Part shown: in pieces, positions 60,211-64,000 of the stretch | Position numbering within the stretch: position 1 is the stretch's first letter | Layout: each line of letters starts with the position of its first letter | Assembly (NCBI GenBank): GCA_946807835.1 | Contig: OX327710.1 | Coordinates: forward strand, 19,704,501-19,768,500 | Direction of reading: 5' to 3' | Origin: Ailanthus altissimus | Lineage: Eukaryota; Streptophyta; Magnoliopsida; Sapindales; Simaroubaceae | Length of the DNA: 64,000 nucleotides | Translations under genes and position numbers: made by a program | Notes under the pieces: generated by a model | Database searches by the model: none | What the model was told of the DNA's origin: nothing | What the model saw: only the letters and a program-made list of their open reading frames with translations

Positions 60211-61605
60211 TTATGAAAAATGAAGAGACATAGAATTAAAGTTAGATATAGAGGGAAACATTTTATTCTCAAGAAACACTACATGACGAGAATCACAAAG
60301 ACGGTTAGATATGAGATCCCAACACTTATAACTTTTATATTCTATCCCGTATCCTAAGAAGCAATATAATCGAGCACGTGGCTTGAGTTTGGTGTATTCA
60401 TGTTTTTGAAGTAGGACAAAGTAGATACAACTAAAAACTTTGAGGAGACTATAATTAGGTAGAGTTCCATACAAACGCTCATAAGGTGACATATTTTTTA
60501 TAATAGGAGAATGAACACGATTGATAGTAAAAACAGCGGTCAAGACAACTTCTCCCTAAAAATGTTTAAGACAAAAGGAAGAGATAAAAAAACACAAGTG
60601 GTGTCTAAAATATGTTTGTGTTTACGTTCAGCTTTTCCATTTTGTTGAGATATACCAGGACAAGAACTTTGATATATAGTATATGTTCCTGTAGAAGATT
60701 TAAAGAGTCAAAATCTCTATACTCCGTGGATTTATCAGTATGGAAAACTTTAATAGGACGTGAGAACTGAGTTTTAACTATCTGAGTAAAATCTCGATAA
60801 ATTTTAGTGAATTTTGATCGTTGTTTCATAAGAAACAACAAAGTATATCGAGAGTAATTATTAACGAAGATCACAAAATATTTAAATCCTCTCATTGTGG
60901 CATTTAGAGAAAGGCCCTATATATCAGAATGTATGAGATAAAACAGAGCATGAAAGATAATAGTACTATCATTAAAAGGTAAATCTAATTGTTTAGCTAA
61001 AGAAAAAGCGAGATAATCATCTTTATTATCAGAAGCAGAACCTAAAAGACCACTAATACTAGAGATCGAATGTAATTAACTTATGTATGACCTAAACGAA
61101 AGTGTTAAAGATGTAGTGAAGGTACTAGAAAGATAGATATTACAGACGAAGGGTATAAAAGGGGACAAATATAAAGATATTAGTTTATACAGACGTCCAA
61201 CCTTACGTCTTGTCCTAAGTGTTTGACCTGTCTTTGGATCCTGCACACAATAACTATAAGCAATAAACAAGATATTAAGACCAAGTTTACATAGTTGACC
61301 CACAAATAAAAGATTTAATGTGAGGTTAGGAATAAAAAAAAAGTGTCTGATACGGAAAGATTAATGCAAGATACGTGACCAACATGATTAAGTTTTATAA
61401 AAAAATCATTGGCAATTTGAATAAAGAGTAAAGAATAAGTAACAGATTTAGAAGAGAAAACTATAGAATCAAAAATCATGTGATTGCAATATACAAAGTC
61501 AAAATATAAAAAAGAATTACTTAAAATACTAGAGGATGCAGAAATTAAGGGTTTACCAAAGTTAAAAAGGAGTAAACGGAGTGAAGATTCAAGATTATTA
61601 GTCAA
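60211..61605 (-). pseudogene. copia pre-integrase and integrase remnant
   Basis: Segments include CNHMIFDSIVFSSKS (from the protease/GAG-pre-integrase junction), VGQLCKLGLNILFIAYSYC, KYFVIFVNNYSRYTLLFLMK (integrase core start), IKVFHTDKSTEY (catalytic Asp region) and LYGTLPNYSLLKVFSCIYFV. The His-Cys knuckle and the rest of the frame are broken by stops. Confidence 0.8.
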
Positions 61606-61749
61606 GTTGAAAGATAGACTTGTAGATCCTGTAAAAGTAGCGCCTTGAGACAGTCTAGATAAATGACAATTATGACATGACTTAGGTAAAGTAGAACCAG
61701 TAAAAAAATAAAGTTGAGAAGTATATGACTTATTTATAGATCTAAAAAA

Positions 61750-62440
61750 AATGTAATTTTTTGATCCCTCAACTAATTTTGAATAAGCCCATAAATTTTT
61801 AATAATTATAATTTAACCTTAAAAATTTTAATAAATTATAAAAATGACCCCAAAACTTTTACAAATATTAAAATTACCCAAAAAGTATAAAAAATAATGA
61901 TATGATATCAAAATATTAAAAAATTTACAAATAAACCCTTATTACAAATCGGAGGACTAATTGAAAAACGGAGACACCATAGGTTGATAGATTTGGTGAC
62001 AAGGAGATGAATGGAGCCAGCGATGAGAAATCACATGCCAAAAAATGGCGAAGATCTAAGGTGGACGGTAGTTCTATTTTGAGGCGCATACAGCTTCGAA
62101 TCGACAAGATTTCGGTGCTGTTAGAATCTTCGGTTGATTTTGAGTAGAGTTGTGTAGGTGGTGCACGTTAACGTGCCAAAAACTGGTCGGAATCCAAGGT
62201 GAACAATAACAATGATAGAAAATTTGGACGACGCGTGGAGGTGTGTGCAGTGGCAGAGAAACTTGATTTTGGTGGGGTTCAGTCGGTCGGTAGTGTCTGA
62301 ACTTTTTAGGTTAAACGATGTTGATTACGACAAACTTTTCGGTGGCTTTCTGGCAAAACTCTAGTGAGCTTCCTAATCGTTTTCAAAAAAAAAAATTCTG
62401 ACAAATTTCACTGAACAACAAGACAGTAAAAGAATCAAAC
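61750..62440. other. non-gag sequence inside the copia element
   Basis: About 700 bases between the protease-side remnant and the primer site. The left part resembles the AAAATTTTAATAAATTATAAAAA-type AT repeat of many plant intergenic regions. The right part (61960-62350) is more balanced in base composition, with repeated GGTGG/CGGAA words. It could be an insertion or a replaced gag. Confidence 0.45.
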
Positions 62441-62457
62441 TTTAAGTTCTAATACTA

Positions 62458-62641
62458 TGTAAAAAAAATATGAAAAATTGTATATTTTCACTATCAATAA
62501 AAAATTGTATAATGAGAACTTTTATATAAATTTTAATTTATTACAAAAGAGGAAAGTAATACTATATATGAAAAAAAATAATTACAAATTATAAAAAGTA
62601 ATAATATTATATTAAATATATTATTAATATAATAGTACACA
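62458..62641 (-). repeat. 5' LTR of the copia element
   Basis: 184 bp, partner of 58340-58543. Strongly diverged, so the element is old. Confidence 0.75.
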
Positions 62642-64000
62642 TTCATAATAATATTACACATTAATATTATTAAAATTTATTAATATAAATTAAAATTTTA
62701 TATTAATATATAAAAAAATAGAAAAATAGGACGAAACAGAAAATAGTATTCTAAATATAAAGATTTACCATTTCTATCTCATTAATTTTTTTAAAAAAAA
62801 TATGATGTAAAAAATAAAGTAAAGTTCGAAAATTTTCTTCCCATTCCTACCCCCACCCCATTGCTATTTTCAAGGTAAAGAGATGGCAGTCTTATCCGAA
62901 CCTTCCACATGATTTGATATTTTACTTGGAATCAATCCAACAAAAATGGGGGAGAATCGATAGAAAGTTGAAGTAAAAAGAAAGGAAAAGGTAAATAAGT
63001 AAAAAAGGAGGGTGGCTGAGTGGGTTAAAAAAAAATGGTTCATGCATTGGAATCTGCCGCAAAACAGGAATATGTAACAAAACAATAAACAAAATAGAGA
63101 GGGGTTTTTTTTTTGAAAACGACAAAAAGCCAAGAAAACAATTTCAAAAAGCAAATTAAAAGAAATGGCCCCCGCAAAAAGCTGTGAAGGTGAAGCAACT
63201 GACGACAAATTGTTTTCCAAAAACAAAATTGTTTTTCAGTATTATTAATTTGAAGAATTGGTAGATTGATTGAGAAATGGGGTTAGACAAGTTTATGTCT
63301 CCATCTCTGTGTTTCCTTTTTATTTTATTTTATTTTATTATTATTTTAAGGGGGTGCAACTTGCAATTGCACGGGGTCAACTAGAAGGATCATGCGTCAT
63401 GCCCCCACCCACCCACCCACTCATCTGCTCTCTCTTTCGCCAAATGAAAATCTGCCTGATTTGATAACAAATTCAAATGTAATGTCGGTTTGGTGGCAAA
63501 TTAGGTGTCTGTTATGTAGTCATCTAAATTTAATTTTGAGGGAGGTAAAGGATCAAAATTTGTTGTGCTTCGATACATTATTTTATTTTAAAAAAAGAAT
63601 AAAATAAAAAAAATAAAAAATTCAAATGTTTTATTAAGATGCAAATCTGTCTGATTTGATAATAAGTTCAAATGTTTTATTAGCTATATATCTATGTTTT
63701 ATTAATTTTTTAACCTTTAATATTAACATGATAATTATACAATAACAATTAATAATTGATACATTAAATATCACATTAATTAAAATACATGAATCTCAAC
63801 TATATAAATATAATATTATTGATTAATTTTATTTAAAGTTCAGTTTAAATGTTTATTTTAAACAAAGTTTTATTCGGTTGAAAATTTATTAAAATTCATC
63901 TAGATAAAATTTATTAATATCATCTAAGTTCTTATTTTCAGAAAGATAATTGTCTGACACTCGTGAACATTTAGAGAGATTTTACATCTTATACAAAAGG
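62642..64000. other. non-coding DNA with a CCCA microsatellite
   Basis: No credible gene. A (CCCA)n run lies at about 63403-63421. ORFs at 62870-63226 lack domains and have Phe-rich composition. AAATCTG(C/T)CTGATTTGATAA occurs at about 63447 and 63642 with a following AAATTCAAATG / AAGTTCAAATG, marking a small direct repeat. Confidence 0.4.

Larger units (their letters stand above)
58340..62641 (-). mobile_element. decayed copia retrotransposon (Ale-like), gag missing
   Basis: LTRs at 58340-58543 and 62458-62641 (about 184-204 bp, TGTGTGATATT and TGTGTACTATT starts on minus). The polypurine tract GAGGGAGAGGGG lies beside the left LTR. A decayed primer site (TAGTATTAGAAC, complement of 62446-62457) lies beside the right LTR. 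From right to left the element encodes pre-integrase (LCKLGLNILF, VQDPKTGQTLRTRRKVGRLY), integrase (KVFHTDKSTEY), ERLYGTLPNYSLLKVF, RT (QMDVKNTFLNDDLFEKVYM) and RNase H-side sequence. About 700 bases (61750-62440), where gag should be, show no gag homology. Confidence 0.8.

Noticed and set aside
62870..63226. 118-codon Phe-rich ORF on minus
   Set aside because: The complement is A-rich low-complexity DNA; there is no homology I recognise.

Overview
This is a nuclear stretch of a plant genome, most likely a eudicot. It is AT-rich and full of nested, decayed retrotransposons. A few low-copy genes are split by GT..AG introns. There are no bacterial operons, CRISPR arrays or rRNA genes. I did not identify the species.

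Layout. Positions 1-33,000 are almost entirely transposon debris. A copia-type gag-only element lies at 3533-6749, in minus orientation, with a 5-bp target duplication. A decayed copia element at about 7800-15331 is split by two solo LTRs of one long-LTR family (8104-10819 and 12062-14536), each with a perfect 5-bp target duplication. A minus-strand LINE (about 16700-22679) has its RNase H domain split by a deleted gypsy element (17102-20594). Next come a copia 3' end (22680-23760) and a gypsy gag-protease remnant with its 5' LTR (23765-26681), both on minus. At 28602-33052 an LTR element reads LTR-internal-LTR-internal start, and its first LTR is split by a 1.4 kb insertion.

Positions 34,000-51,200 are the genic island, with all four confident genes on the minus strand. 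Two tandem GDSL esterase/lipase genes (34032-35713 and 37249-40176) each have five exons with matching splice phases; exons 3 and 4 have identical lengths (234 and 256 bp). A LEA_2/NDR1-HIN1-like membrane protein lies at 45560-46519. A group VII ERF transcription factor lies at 48580-51157 and carries the MCGGAI N-degron used in plant oxygen sensing. A second, older copy of the gag-only element (41790-44928) separates the GDSL pair from the LEA_2 gene.

Positions 51,200-64,000 are AT-rich and mostly non-coding. They hold a fold-back element upstream of the ERF gene, an interlaced inverted repeat, tRNA-like SINE heads beside a dimeric tandem repeat, and a decayed minus-strand copia element (58340-62641) whose gag region is missing.

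The four genes do not form a pathway. Extracellular GDSL lipases, an NHL-like membrane protein and an ERF-VII factor can all take part in stress responses, but their proximity is probably incidental. I found no convincing new biological system. The most unusual features are the gag-only family with a variable CpG-rich U3, a tRNA primer site triplicated in tandem, and three poly(T) tracts flanked by direct repeats that look like tail-only retroinsertions.
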